In this document: in pieces, positions 48,401 to 59,831 of the stretch | Numbering within the stretch: position 1 is the stretch's first letter | How the letters are laid out: each line of letters begins with the position of its first letter | From: Sarcocystis neurona | Taxonomy: Eukaryota > Apicomplexa > Conoidasida > Eucoccidiorida > Sarcocystidae | Length of the DNA stretch: 64,000 nt | Reading direction: 5' to 3' | NCBI GenBank assembly: GCA_000727475.1 | Contig: KL647307.1 | Coordinates: 1,784,850-1,848,849, forward strand | The notes under the pieces: generated by a model | Databases searched by the model: none | The model's input: the letters and a program-made list of their open reading frames with translations, nothing else | What the model was told of the DNA's origin: nothing | Made by a program: the position numbers and the translations under genes

Positions 48401-48733
48401 CTCCTCTGGCGCTTCTTTTGGCGTCTCTGCCCCCTTGCGACGGGTCCCGTCTCTCCGCGCAAGCGACCAGTCCCCAGGAACGTCTCCCGTAGTGCCAGCA
48501 CACATCTCTCTGTTAAGAAACAGCCAGCTGGTGGAGAAATCCCATCTGTCTTTCTTTTTTGCCTGGTTCTGGGGAAGATGTAGCTGCTTCTCAGATTCAG
48601 ACACTCCCTTCGTCTAGCTGGCAATCATCACCCGTTTCTCGACGTGCAGCTTTTCAGCGAACTGCGACTTCCCATTCGCGAGCGGAACACGGCGCATGCA
48701 CGTCTCTACCGACGTTTTATTTTGCCTCTATGA
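45341..48733 (+). CDS. unrecognised multi-exon gene
   Basis: Exons with matching phases: 45341-45444 (ATG, A at -3), 46669-46738, 47441-47507, then 47710-47811 and 48584-48733 (stop TGA). Reading: MDTQKVQIAVCAQEEC to GGEGQAYGR; RRFSLELRRAVCETEQAMEE; KGKRANLLMEDVYQTETDRL; YEERLVRRLLGEAAAISLPA; AGNHHPFLDVQLFSEL and ARLYRRFILPL. Between the third and fourth blocks a piece starting at 47567 (GSIAGAIVAGNAKILMQ) fits the phase, but its exact end is unclear: either a 20-bp exon ending at 47586 before gtagcc, or a longer exon stopping at the TAG at 47707-47709, which would end the gene early. No signal peptide is obvious; the middle and C-terminus look helical and basic. I do not recognise a family. 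Confidence 0.5.
45700..46660 (+). repeat. CTG-rich and CAG-rich intron of the unknown gene
   Basis: CTG-rich at 45700-46060; CAG-rich at 46380-46640. Lies between exons 1 and 2. Confidence 0.6.
46669..46738 (+). CDS. unknown gene, exon 2
   Basis: Follows gcggtag; encodes FSLELRRAVCETEQAMEESW then Lys at a gtgaca donor. Phase-compatible with exons 1 and 3. Confidence 0.5.
46850..47300 (+). repeat. CTG-rich then CAG-rich intron segment
   Basis: Short cagcag at 46890, CTG-rich at 46960-47210, cagcagcag at 47260-47280. Lies between exons 2 and 3. Confidence 0.6.
47441..47507 (+). CDS. unknown gene, exon 3
   Basis: Follows gcgcag; KGKRANLLMEDVYQTETDRL and RK, then one base before gtacgg. The other two frames of this interval have stops. 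Confidence 0.55.
47710..47811 (+). CDS. unknown gene, penultimate exon
   Basis: 34 codons from a ctgtag acceptor to gtacaa: IYEERLVRRLLGEAAAISLP, then AKTIFQF. An alternative frame (VWFDDFSARQQRYLSLPRQF) is also open here. Confidence 0.45.
48584..48733 (+). CDS. unknown gene, last exon
   Basis: After a pyrimidine-rich stretch and a gatgtag acceptor, 49 codons including HSLRLAGNHHPFLDVQLFSE and ARLYRRFILPL, then TGA at 48731. Confidence 0.5.
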   Translation: MLLRFRHSLRLAGNHHPFLDVQLFSELRLPIRERNTAHARLYRRFILPL

Positions 48734-49039
48734 CTGTAAGTCAGTCTACCCTCTATCTGTGTCAGTCCACGTATGTGTGTTTGTGTGCCTCTACTACCCT
48801 TACAAATAAGAGGAATTCTTCCACTTTGCTGTCACACCCCACGACCACTCTTTCTCCATGTGGACAAGTCTATCCGGGAGAAAGCCGCATTTACCGGGTG
48901 CCGCGTATATAGATGAAGCATGCAGAGGAGGAAGTCTGCTGACGCTGGAAACCTTCGTAGAGAAAAACGAACTTGCTGAGATATAGACTTCCCTGTGGAG
49001 AGCCACCAGGTTGATGGGAAGACTCTCCCTGTGTCTATC

Positions 49040-51000
49040 TCTGTGTTCGTGTAGAAGCCTTCATAAATTCATCCATATCCATATATATTGCCGTGATGTG
49101 CATACATATATTCGCGCCCATGCAGGGATAAATATATATGCGCGCACGGGTGTATATGTATACATTGAGATTGATACCTATTTACAGACACACGACGTTA
49201 ATCGGTAGTCGCTCTGTGCCCATGTATATATATGGACGCGTCCACCCATTCATACACGTACACATACACGCATGTAGATATATATGTGTAGACACGAGTA
49301 TATGTGAAGGATTCGTTAGTCTGTCTTGAAAACAGAGCTGGTCAGGCAGACTCTCCTATGTAGACACAGAAGGCTCGTGGAGAGTTTCTCTCTGTCTTGG
49401 GGTACATTTCTGTATACAAGGGGGGAATTTAGAACATATTTTGACCCCTGGGTATATTCATACACATATACATATATATATGCATGTATGTATGTATATA
49501 TATACATATGTGTATATACATATATGTATATATAGAGAGAGAGATACATACGTGTATATCCATATATATATAAATGCATATGAAGGCTGAGGTACTTCCT
49601 CGGTTGGTCAGGGAGGTATTGTTATCGTTTCTTCTTCCCTTTGTAGCTTTTTGTCCTTTTTCTTCCATCGCATCACCTGCGCGACACGAGACGTTTCCAT
49701 GCATGCAACAATTTTTCTGCTGCTTCTGCCCCCCCCACGCGCACTCCCCCGGGCCCTTCCCTTTTCCTTCTCTCTCCCTATATATATGTACGCAGGAAGG
49801 TAGACGGGTATGTAGAGGTATATCCGCGTATATGTATATTTATATGTGTGTCTGGTGAGATATGTACGCAGGAAGGTAGATGGTTTTGTAGAGGTATATC
49901 CATGTATATATATATATATATGTGTGTCTGGTGAGAACGTCTTCGTGTAGTCCTTTGGCGTGTGTCTACGCGTCCATGCATGTAGACATACGCTGTTGCA
50001 GTTTTTCCTCTCACCCGACGCTTCCTCGCATGCATGCGCTCCAGAGGGGCCGTCTCTTCGTGGAGAGGCAGCTGCCTGAGTTTCTCTCTTCTGGGGCGCA
50101 GGAGCAGCAGCAGGAGCAGCAGCAGCAGCCTGCGGGGGGTGGGGCGTGCTCCACGTCATTTCTGCAGCAGCCGCAGCAGGAGCACCAACAGCCAAGAAGA
50201 AGCAAGCAGCTCTGCTGCTGTCTCCCCGTCTGCGACTCCTAGCGAACAGCCGCGCTGCAGCAGCCTGCAGCAGCCTCGAGCCTTTGCACAGCCACGGACG
50301 CCGCAGACGTGGGCACCGCCGCCTCTTCCGCAGTCGATTCCCACGCGAGACGGCAAAGAAAACGAGAAGCCTGAGTGCCAGCCTGCTATTCTCAGCCGTC
50401 ATATACATGTACGAATATAGGTATAAAAAGGTAGATAGATAGATAATAGGTAGATAGATAGATGCATATAGGTAGACGTATGAATAGATAATAGATAGAT
50501 ATAGACACGTAGACAAGATCGAAGCCCAGGTGTGAACGTGCTTGCTGCCCATGGGCGTCATATGCACATATATATACATATGAAGCAGGTAGGTAAACAG
50601 CAAGATATAGACAGATAGCTGAACAGATATAGATACATTGATGGACAACTAAATAGATCGAATGTACACACCTAGACAAAATAGAAGCGAAGGTGTCTAC
50701 CTGCTGTTTCTGCTGGTGTAGATAGGTAGGGAGAGGGACAGGTGAGACAGGTGGACGCAAGGAGACTACGCGTTCCCATATATATATATATATGGGGCCA
50801 AGTTTCCATGGGGTTCCAAGGCGCTCGTCCTTCGCAGCAGTTGCAGCAGCTGCTGGTGGCTCGCCTCTCCCTGTCTTCCTCAGAACCTTAGAAACACCCA
50901 TATATACATATATACATATATATCTATGTATGTTGACTGGCTGAATCTCTCCGCCGTAGAAAGTAAGGCCTAGCAGCAAAGGTACACGACGTTTCCGCAG
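49040..51000. repeat. TATA/TATG low complexity with a duplicated segment and (TAGA)n
   Basis: TATA-rich to about 49930. A segment beginning atatgtacgcaggaaggtag occurs at 49786 and 49860. A TAGA run lies at about 50430-50500. A CAG-containing stretch at 50100-50290 gives only repeat-coded frames. Confidence 0.65.
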
Positions 51001-51399
51001 ACCGAAGGGGAGAAACCGCGCCGCAGCAACTCCGAAACCGTCTGCATTTGCGGTGGAAGTACAGCTTACAGATCAACCGCTCCTGCTGCTGCAGAGGCTC
51101 CCGTTGCTGTGCTGGCCTTCCCTTCCCGGTTTTCCTTGTTGCACCAAAAACGAGGAACACGCGTAGCCGTCTGAAACTATACTTTTGTGTACGTCTCTGT
51201 TGCTGCCACTCTTTATTCTGTCTCTCTTCCTGTGGACGGAGAGGGCACTGCTGAACAGGTGCTGCTGCTGCTACCGGGAGGGAGAGCACGGCAGCGTCTG
51301 TGTGGAGTGTGCCGGCGGGAGTGTCTGCGCATGCGCTTTCTTGTCGCCTCACCATATTCCACCTGCCTCAGGCCGTTGCCGGCACGTCGCGCCACGAGG

Positions 51400-51750
51400 C
51401 GGTGCAGCAGCAAGCAGCCAGACCCGCGCAGCAGCCGCAACAGCCTCTTCAGCAGCGGCAACGCGGCAGCAGCCGCGAGGCATCCCCCAGCACCACCGCA
51501 GCAGCAGCATAAACATCGTCAGCAGCAGCGATACCGCTGCGGCAGTGATACAGCAGCAGCAGCTTCTTGAGCAGCAGCGGGCTGCAGCAGGAGCAGCAGC
51601 ACCAGTAGCATTTCCAGCAGCAGCAGCAGCAAGGGAGCGGCTGCAACGGCGCAGCAGCAGTAGCAGCATCTTTGGGCAGCAGCAGCGTGATCGGCAGCAG
51701 CAACAGCGTGATCGGCAGCAGCAGCAGCAGCATCGTGAGCAGCAATAACA
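51400..51750 (+). repeat. (CAG)n block upstream of uL23m exon 1
   Basis: cagcagcag with gatcggcagcagcaacagcgt-type units at 51690-51720. Ends about 50 bp before the start codon of the next gene. Confidence 0.8.
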
Positions 51751-51802
51751 GCAGCACCTTGAGCAGCACCGGCAGGTTGGAAGGGAGAAGATCGTGACAC
51801 AG

Positions 51803-51864
51803 ATGGCAGGGGCCGGAGTGCTGTTTCTTTCTTCACCGCGCCTCACGCCTCCTAAGACACCGAG
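51803..51864 (+). CDS. MRPL23: uL23m exon 1
   Basis: agATGGCAGG start; 20 codons plus two bases (MAGAGVLFLSSPRLTPPKTP) before gtaatt. The split codon with exon 2 makes Arg, giving TPRNVFFPW. Confidence 0.7.
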
Positions 51865-54800
51865 GTAATTGCTGTGACCTCTCTGTATCTCTCTTGTCAG
51901 CCGTACATACAAATATGTGTGTATATATAGACAGATATACCCATATATGTAAATATGTGTGTCTTACTTAAATGCATCTCGCTGTGAATATGTAGATCTA
52001 TATATGCGTGCGCGTCTGTTCTATCTCTCTCTTTTCCTGTTAGCGTAGAGAGACGGGACCTGTGGCGCCGTCGGCGTCTGCTACTGCCCTGCACGTCTCC
52101 TTCTCGCCGGCCTTTCCGGCTGCTGCTGCTGCTGCGGTCTGCAGCCCCGGCGTGGGTCTGCTGCTGCAGCTGCTGCCTTCTCCGCGTTGCTTTGGCGGCA
52201 CCTGCTGCTGCTGCTGGAGTAGCCAGGTGTTGGCTAGAACCTCTTGCTGCTGCTGCTGCAGCTTCCGTTGTGCTGTCCCAGGCATCCCCTGTGCGGTGTG
52301 CTTCAGCACCGCATGCAGGCAGTTGCAGACCACTAGTCTTAGCACGTCCTTCTCCTCCCCTACCTTCTTTTACATCTGTTTTCCTGATTCTGCTGCAGAC
52401 CTGTTGTTTCTGCTGCGGTTCTGCTGCTTCTGCTGCGGATCTGCTGTTTCTGCTGCGGCTCTGCTGCTTCTGCTGCGGATCTGCTGTTTCTGCTGCGGAT
52501 CTGCTGCTTCTGGTGCGTATCTGCTGCTGCTGTTGTTTCTCCTGCTGCCGCTGCAGTTGCTTCTCCTGCTGCGCGTCTGTTTTCGCTTTCGTTTCTGCTG
52601 CTGCTGTTCCGGTGACGCCTTCCTGCTGCTGCTGCGTCTGTTGGTGTTGCTGTTCTTGCTGCTGTTGTTGTGGGTGCGGCGCAGAAACGTCTTCTTCCCG
52701 TGGCAGAATGTCAGTCTGCATAGGTCGGGAAGTTTTCTCGAGCGGCGACGCGTGGCGTTAAAAGTGCCGGTGAACTTGACGAAGATGGAAATCAAAAGCT
52801 ACTTAGAGAAAATTTACAAAGCCCGAGTTTTGAAGATAAATACGATGATCCACGTCCCGCGTCGACGCAGGGACATATACGGACCCCACCCAACAAGTAC
52901 GGTGCCGACCCCACGCGTCTCTCTTTTTGCAGTCGCAGCATTCTCTTCTCTTCGCCGTATTTCGCTTCCTCCTGCTGCTGGCCGCCTCAGCGCAACGGAA
53001 GCACTCGGGAAGAACTCGCAGAGAGAGCAGCAGCAGCAGCATGCGGACAGAAACAGCAGGCAAATGGTCTTGCAGTCCTCTTCCTGGGGAAAGTCAAGCA
53101 GCAAACGTAGACGCCTCAACGTACTTCTCTCATTTCTCACGTCTCCTCTTCTTCGTCGTCGTCTCCCCCTTCCTTTTCGTGTCCGTCCTACTTTCCAGCC
53201 TGTCTTTCATATCCTCCACTTTCTCACTCTTCGTGTATCTCCGGCTCTGTCTGCGGGGGCTCTTCATCACCCAGCCACGCTTCACGCTCTTACATTCCCC
53301 ATCTCTCGCTATAACTACATATATGTGAGACGTAGCCCATACATATATGGTAGTACATATATATGGGTGCGTATACATGCACGCACACTTCCTTCTGTAC
53401 GAATCTGTCGTGGGTGTGTCGGACAGGATGAGAAAGCGGAGTCGTGCCGAGGTGGTGCCTTTCGAAGCAGCTGCTTTCCCCCGTTTGACTTTTCCGCAGC
53501 AGCTAGCCACATGCGAGTCTCCACAGGAGTCGCTGCGTCCCACGGTCTCATATACGTGTGTACCTGTATATACACTAGGAGGCAAACGAGAGACAAACGT
53601 ATGTATTTATGGATACCTGTATATGCGTTCATGTATATCTACCTGTGCGTCCAACCACAAACATGTCCATATATGTGTAGGGAAGAGAGCGAGATCAGGG
53701 AGAAATACATCTATATGTGTATCTCTCTGCGTAAGAGCATATACGTTGGTGCCGCTGCTGCGCGAGCGCTGCATGTCCGCGCTGCAGCGCATCGTACCTA
53801 CGACACGTTTGCCGCTGTTCCTGCTGCTGCTGTTCCTGCTGCTGCTGTTCCTGCTGCTGCTGTTGCTGGCTGTTGCTGTTGCGGTTGCTGCTCAGTCGTT
53901 CTCGTCGCTGCTGGTGCTGCTACGGAGTCGCCTGAATTGCTGCTGTTGCTGCTGGCGCTGTTGCAGTGCATTACTACCGGGTGGGGTGCATGTACAAAAA
54001 GGCGATCGTGATGCTGGAGAACGGCGTCCCCGACGGCGTGAAGATGCTGCGCTCTTCAATTCACCTCTGCAGAAACCCAGATATAACAAAAGAGAACGTC
54101 GTCTACTCTGCCCGGCTGAAGCCGTACAGGCCCCCCGCTGCAGCCTACCGCTGGGAGATGGGCGACAGCAAATACGCCTGGCGCCTGCCCCTTCCCAATC
54201 TCCTTGCTGGTCAGTACACTACTTTCTAGCAGCCTGCCCACGGCCGGAAGACCCACCTCTCTGCATGCGCGCGCCCTTTGCATGCGCGCGCCTCATACGT
54301 CCCAGTGCATGCAGTGCTGCACAGCGCATGCAGTTCCGCCTCACTTTTCTTCTGCACGTGCCTCCCACACACACACACGTACGTAACCGCGCTGCACCCA
54401 CGGGCAAGGATCGTCTGCCTCTGCAGCCATACATATGAAGACGCGCACGAGTGTGAACCCCTCCGCATGACATATAGAGAGAAAGGGAGAGATACAGCTT
54501 CTTTTGTGTGCGTCTATTTTTCTGCACTTCTGTAGATACACATACATACACACCCATCTGAAAAAGGCATACACACGCATACACATATATATATGTAGGC
54601 CTGAGTCCGCATGCGTAGCTACGTAGATACCCCTTGGCTTGGATAGATACTGACATATCCCTCCGCATGCGTACGTATATATATGTATTTGTCCGCTGCA
54701 TACACATATACATACGTATATACACCCATCTGCATGCGCAGAGATATACCCGTCGGCATGCCAAGGTATACTTACACCGCTCTGTACGCCTTTTGCGTAC

Positions 54801-55450
54801 GTACATACCCACATCTGCATGCACCTCTATACATACGTCTACCTGTGTCTGCACGCGTAAGTATTTCTATATGTGAATACCGCCCTACAGGTGTAAGTAC
54901 GTAGACATTTGCTGTAGGTAGAACTGCACGCGGATACAAGTGGTTGATTCTAGATCACGTTCTCTGCATGCAGCGACCCAAGTCCACGTGTACATGGGCG
55001 TCTCTGCTGCTCGTGGAAAGACTCTCCTCCCCCTCCTTTGCTAGCGCCGAGAGGTGTCAGCAGGCTGGTGGTCGAGTGGCTGGCAGAGTGCGTGGCTCGG
55101 CGGATGTGTAGAGTCGCATGCGTACAGATGCCTCAGGCGATGAACTGCAGTGGTGCTGCTGCTGCTGCTTCTGCTGCGGTGCGTGTGGGGGGTCGTGGCA
55201 TGCGCGGCGAACGGCAGGCGATGATTTGTTGCAGCTGAACCCGAGTCTGCGGATTGACGAGAGCACTTCGCAGCTGCTGCCCGACTTCTCGAAACCTTTC
55301 TTTCACAACGCGCCGTTCAAGTTCACGTGGAAACCCGAAGAAGTACCTCAGCAGATTCACCCGGTGCTCGATATCACCCCGTGGAGAAAGCGCTTCGAAA
55401 AAATGCATGCGCCTCAGCCTCTTCTCCCCCCCTCCCCGAAGCGCGTCTAA
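51803..55450 (+). CDS. MRPL23: mitochondrial large-subunit ribosomal protein uL23 (MRPL23), 4 exons, 249 aa
   Basis: uL23m sits at the peptide exit of the mitochondrial ribosome. Exons: 51803-51864, 52685-52896, 53967-54209, 55218-55450; phases match at all joins. The exon 2 core, VALKVPVNLTKMEIKSYLEK then IYKARVLKINT, corresponds to the family segment in which a (V/I)P-(E/N)-(M/L)T(K/R) strand leads into a YLE-IY helix and a V-strand. Upstream, LFLSSPRL and NVFFPWQNVSL match the N-terminal strand. Exon 3 MYKKAIVML matches the K-A-V-L strand. The C-terminal extension (exon 4, residues 174-249) is clade-specific and contains FKFTWKPEEVPQQIHPVLDI. Length exceeds the roughly 150-residue human protein. 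A cytosolic or apicoplast copy seems less likely because the layout follows the mitochondrial family. Family assignment is from pattern recall only. Confidence 0.8.
52080..52670 (+). repeat. (CTG)n block in uL23m intron 1
   Basis: ctgctgctg with a regular ctgcggatctgctgtttctg unit of about 20-40 bp at 52395-52520. Orientation is opposite to the CAG block before exon 1. Confidence 0.85.
52685..52896 (+). CDS. MRPL23: uL23m exon 2, conserved core
   Basis: Follows gcggcgcag. NVFFPWQNVSL and the TKMEIKSYLEKIYKARV helix end in an Arg-rich stretch (PRRRRDIYG) before gtacgg. Confidence 0.85.
53810..53890 (+). repeat. CTGCTGCTGTTC tandem run before uL23m exon 3
   Basis: ctgttcctgctgctg repeats end within 80 bp of the exon 3 acceptor and probably double as its pyrimidine tract. 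Confidence 0.75.
53967..54209 (+). CDS. MRPL23: uL23m exon 3
   Basis: After ttgcag; the split codon gives Met, then HYYRVGCMYKKAIVMLENG to WRLPLPNLLA, ending one base before gtcagt. Confidence 0.85.
54263..54335 (+). repeat. cluster of TGCATGC motifs
   Basis: Four TGCATGC or GCATGCA elements lie within about 75 bp, including a direct repeat of tgcatgcgcgcgcc. It sits just after uL23m exon 3. Confidence 0.8.
55218..55450 (+). CDS. MRPL23: uL23m exon 4, C-terminal extension
   Basis: After acggcag; DDLLQLNPSLRIDESTSQLL through TPWRKRFEKMHAP to a TAA stop at 55448. Confidence 0.85.
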
Positions 55451-55499
55451 CGCCCTCACACGTGCTTCCTGCTCCTTCTTCTCCCAAGAGCGCCTGTAG

Positions 55500-56905
55500 C
55501 GCCGTCGGTGCCTTCTCTTCCTCCTCCGAAGCGCGAGTAGCTCCCCCACTGCCTCCTCTTTTTCCTCCTCTTCCTGCGCCTTCTTCTAGTCGTCGTCCTT
55601 CTTTTTTTTTATGCGGCAAAACGCTGTCTGTGTGCGTATGTCCGTGATCCCCCCCGCACAGGCCGCTGGAGGAACGCGAGTCGCACGTAGCAGCTCCTCT
55701 GCACGTGCATGCGAAGGTATCACGCGCGTACTGGCGTGTGTCTGGGCGCTCCTGCGTAGACGCGGATGCGCATGTCGCTGCTGGGGTGTACGTACACTGC
55801 AAACCCAAACTCGCAGACACGTGCGCATGCGCTCTTTGGTGCAGGGCGTCCTCCGTCGCGCGTCTGGTCGGGTGAAAACTCGCACACACTGCGTTTCTGT
55901 CGTACGGGAAAGGTTCATGCGGTGCTTTGCAGGATGTATAAACACGGCGTTGTCTGACGTGATGTCTGTGGCCAAGGAAAATTTTAGAGGCATCACTGCA
56001 TATCCCCGCAACACCTCTCGTATTCTTTCTCCGTGGCGGGGTCGCCGGCACTCCACCTCTCTCTCTCTCTGGCTCTTCGGAGAAAATAAGAGGAAGCGAG
56101 AGAGAGAGACGAAGAGGACGAAAGCGAGGAAGAGACCGAAAGCGAGAAAAAACGGGAGATATGAGAAAACGATGAAAGAGAAGATGATGGCGAGAGAGAG
56201 ACGAAAACCGAGAGAGAATGGAAGAGAAATGAAAACCGGAGAGAGAGAGAAAACGCGTTTTGCGTCGATACGTAGAGAGGACGACTCAAAGAGAGAGAGA
56301 GAGACCCACGTCCGCCTTCGCACGCGTCCGTAGACCCCCTCTCCACATGCCACAAATACGCATATATAGATAAATAAACAGAAGAATAGTATGCAGTGCA
56401 TCCGTACAACTGCGTGCAGCTAGCTATAGGTGGATAGATAGCTACAGAGTGTATTCACACAGCTGACTCTATATGTGTATAAGGAGTGTCTCCCAATATA
56501 CAAACACTAACCACCAGTAGATGGTAGCCAGTGGCAAGTCCTACATATACATATATGTATATATATAGGCCCCCCTCAGAGTATATAGCAACGTGGAACT
56601 CTCACAAGCATACGCACACGTAGACATTACACTCCAGGCGTACAAACGTTCTTTTCCTGCCTGTATTTGTGTAGAGAACTCGAGCTGTGCGCATACGTGT
56701 GTGTGTGTGTGTACGTGGCTGTGCACGTGTCTGTGTGTGCGTGAATTTTTGACTTCTGGGACGGCGCCCTCCCTTCCGAGAGTCAGTCGGCAGTCCGCGT
56801 GCGCTGCCTTTTACAGGAAAATGCATGCAGTCCAGATGCCCACCTATCTTTCTATATAGATATATATATGTACATACAGATACATGAATATATACATCTG
56901 TACGG

Positions 56906-56936
<31 letters not shown>

Positions 56937-57240
56937 TTACTGTAAAGCCACGTGATCAGGCACAGCTCGCAAATACATGCACTGGGCAGTGGTGCGCAGG
57001 CAAAAAGAAAGAAGAGGAGCCTGCATGCTCTGCATGTGTGTAGATTGGCCTGAAGATCCATTGCCACATAGGTGGGCAGACGGTGTGCAGGAATTTCTCG
57101 GCAGAGGAAGGCAGATGATCACATGCCCGTACACACAGACACACGGGAAACAAAGACTTCTGTAGAGCCGCAGGCGACAGCTGAACCGTCGTGAAGACAC
57201 ACACGTACGCGTGGTGTTGCTGCGTTACGTACACCACATT
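55500..57240. other. no confident gene; GA-rich patch 56060-56310
   Basis: Pyrimidine-rich to about 55610, then mixed sequence, then a gagagaga block at 56060-56310 and TATA runs at 56550-56570 and 56860-56940. A minus frame at 57060-57120 (AEKFLHTVCPPMWQWIFRPI) reads like an exon but has no supported partners. Confidence 0.35.
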
Positions 57241-57359
57241 CTTGTCGAGGAACAGCAGTGAAGGTATATCACACGAATTTCCCTACGCATCTCCCCTCTC
57301 CCTCGTTTCCATCCTTTCTCCCTTCCTCTTTTTCTATCTCCCGGTCTCTCTCTCTGGGC

Positions 57360-57452
57360 CCCGCCAGGCTTCTGTGTAGTTTCAATGAATAGATACGCTT
57401 CCTCGCGTACACGTAAGTGCGACGGCGCGTAGAAGGAAAGGCGCCAGTAGTA
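57360..57452 (-). CDS. candidate exon, unknown protein
   Basis: On the minus strand, after a gcggcag acceptor, the frame reads YYWRLSFYAPSHLRVREEAY then LFIETTQKPGG. It may belong to the minus-strand gene to its right. Boundaries and family are unknown. Confidence 0.3.
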
Positions 57453-57499
57453 CCTGCCGCAAGCAAGCAGCCCAGAGCTACGTCGACTGCCCACGAGAA

Positions 57500-59780
57500 G
57501 TCGCGTGCGGCTTTATCTCTCTCTCGTATCGGCTCCTTACCTCTCTGCCCGCCTTCGGCAGATACTTAAAAAATCAAGCAACAGCACCACATCCGCCAAG
57601 AGCTCACCTGTGCCTCTGCTGCTGGCGGCACCTGGTGCTAGCTGCTTGCAAACATTGACTACCGCAGCAACGCTTTCTGTGTGACCGGAACAGGAGTCAA
57701 TATTCGTGTGTGGCTCTACATAAATAGCAATATGTACACACCGACGGTTTTAGGAATACACATGCGTATCTGTGTGTGCAGATACCTCTGTACCGACACG
57801 TGCAGTGGCACTTATTTCCTTGTGATACGCGTGCACCCTGAACCATGCTCATAAAGGACACAGGAGGATACGTAAAAATAGATTCTCGCTACGTCCACGA
57901 GTGTATACACACGCATGCACTAGACTGCATTTTCTTGTACTGGAGTGTACAAAGACACTCAGATTATGGATGCGACCACCGGCCGCTTCCTTTTGCCTTT
58001 TTGAATTCTCCGAAAAAAATTAGTTGCCCCACGCCCAGCGACAGACTCCCACCGATACGTTGGGGCTCTCCTCGCTGCACTTGTACACTACGAATAGGTT
58101 TGTATGTATGTATGTAGTACACTTCGACAAGGTAACAAACATATAATATACACATGCACTCTTACACATGTACCTATATATATATATATGCGGACGTGCA
58201 TGCACACGTACTTAACACACAGCTGTATGGGTGCTCTAATGCACCTACATACATGTGTGCGTATACACACGTACGTACGTACACCGATCTGCTGCACCGG
58301 TGCTCGCTGAGTTTCACGAGCAGTGGCTTGGCGTTGCGATCACTCTTTCAAAGCACCTTCGGTCCAAAGTCGTCCACGTGAGCTGAGGCAGCAGAATAAC
58401 TGCAACGCTCAAGGTTCCCTTCTCCACACCATAGCGATACATGCGCTGTCTACAGTCGGTCCGCTTCAGCAGCAGCAGGCTCATGCCTCTCTGCTGCGTT
58501 TTCCGTGAAAAAACAGCCCTCTTACTGCATGTATCATAGAACAATTCCCGCGGCATCGTCCCCTCCTCTGCAAAAGGAGACCCATCTCCGCTGGTGCATG
58601 CACCGGATTTCCTCGGGACGCCTTCCTGCGAAATCATCTTTCGCTGCACAAGACGTAGCCAATCCCCTCTTTTTCAGCAAGCGCTGTCAGAAGTATCAAA
58701 TATAGCGGATCACCTTAGGAATCTTCCTGTATGGCACTCTCTGTAGCAACGCTGCGGGTATGCGACCCAACGGACCAGCGCCACACGCTTCTCTCTTTCG
58801 GCCCACTCCTACTGAGCGGGTATCCGTCGTGTCTTTGTATGTAGCAAACACAAGTAGTAACGCCAGAGTCACTGAAGCAGCAGGTGATCCTGCCTTCCCT
58901 TCGAGGTTGAGATGCTAGTCCTCGCACGCCGTCTGCAGCAGCGGCAGATGCCGCAGCAACAGCAACGAAAACCGCCGCAGCGTAGGCTGCAGCAGCTCCC
59001 GCTTCACCGGTCTAACTGTAAAGCTCCGCATGTCGTGCTCTCCAGCCACCTGATTTCAAACATACGGAAACATCAACCCGTGGAACGGCCGAAGACTACT
59101 TGCGGCAACTTGGCAGCAGGAGACATGTATGCAGTGACAGCACATCAGCGCAAGATGCAGCACAGCAGCCTCCGAAGCGCGGCCTTGCAGCAAAAGGAGC
59201 CCCAGAGCAGCAGGAGGAGCACCACGACAGCGAGCAGCGCTGTGCTGTCACAGCAGCAAGAAGAGACTGCAGTCCACCAAGAAGAACGTCAGAAAAGCTA
59301 GCTGCAAGTGCGGTTGCAACTTTCCTTCCGTACTGTGCCAACACGGTTACGGCTAGGGGGAGTGGCGGCAACAAACAAGGCGCAGTTTTTGAGGCTCCGA
59401 CCCGTCGGACGGCACCGTCAAACGGCATTTTTGCGACTGAAAGGAATTTGTAGATTTCTGGCTGTCTCAGAAATCTCCTCGTCTTCTCCACTGCAACAGA
59501 GCAGACGTACTGAGCAGCGGTCTAAGAAGGCGACTTCTCCTGTCTCTGCAGGAGCTTCCTTCGCGCAATAGCAGCAAAATGAGTACGCTTCGAGGCACGA
59601 ACGCACGTGCAGAAAACAGCGGACTCAGGCAAAACAAGATAGCACCCTCTTTTAGAGGAATGAGAAGGACCGGCGTTGGCCCCTCATTGGTGCCTTCGCG
59701 TACTTCTTTTCCTCTCTCTTACTCACCTCGAGACCAGCGTTCACGTTGACGCACGCGTAGGAAGATGTGAGATTTTCAGA
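57500..59780. other. repeat-poor stretch with open frames on both strands, undecided
   Basis: Few simple repeats apart from short CAG runs. A minus frame at 58314-58649 (including RGMSLLLLKRTDCRQRMYRY) and overlapping plus frames at 58505-58705 and 58912-59301 all look partly protein-like, so direction cannot be decided by eye. Resembles the 1-5500 tract in character. Confidence 0.3.
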
Positions 59781-59831
59781 CGTATACACGTATACAGACA
59801 GATCTAGAAAAGGAGGCCGTCATGCAGTACA

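Noticed and set aside
52062..54011. 649-codon plus frame
   Set aside because: Only 52685-52896 of it is supported (uL23m exon 2); the rest is CTG and CT repeat translation through introns.
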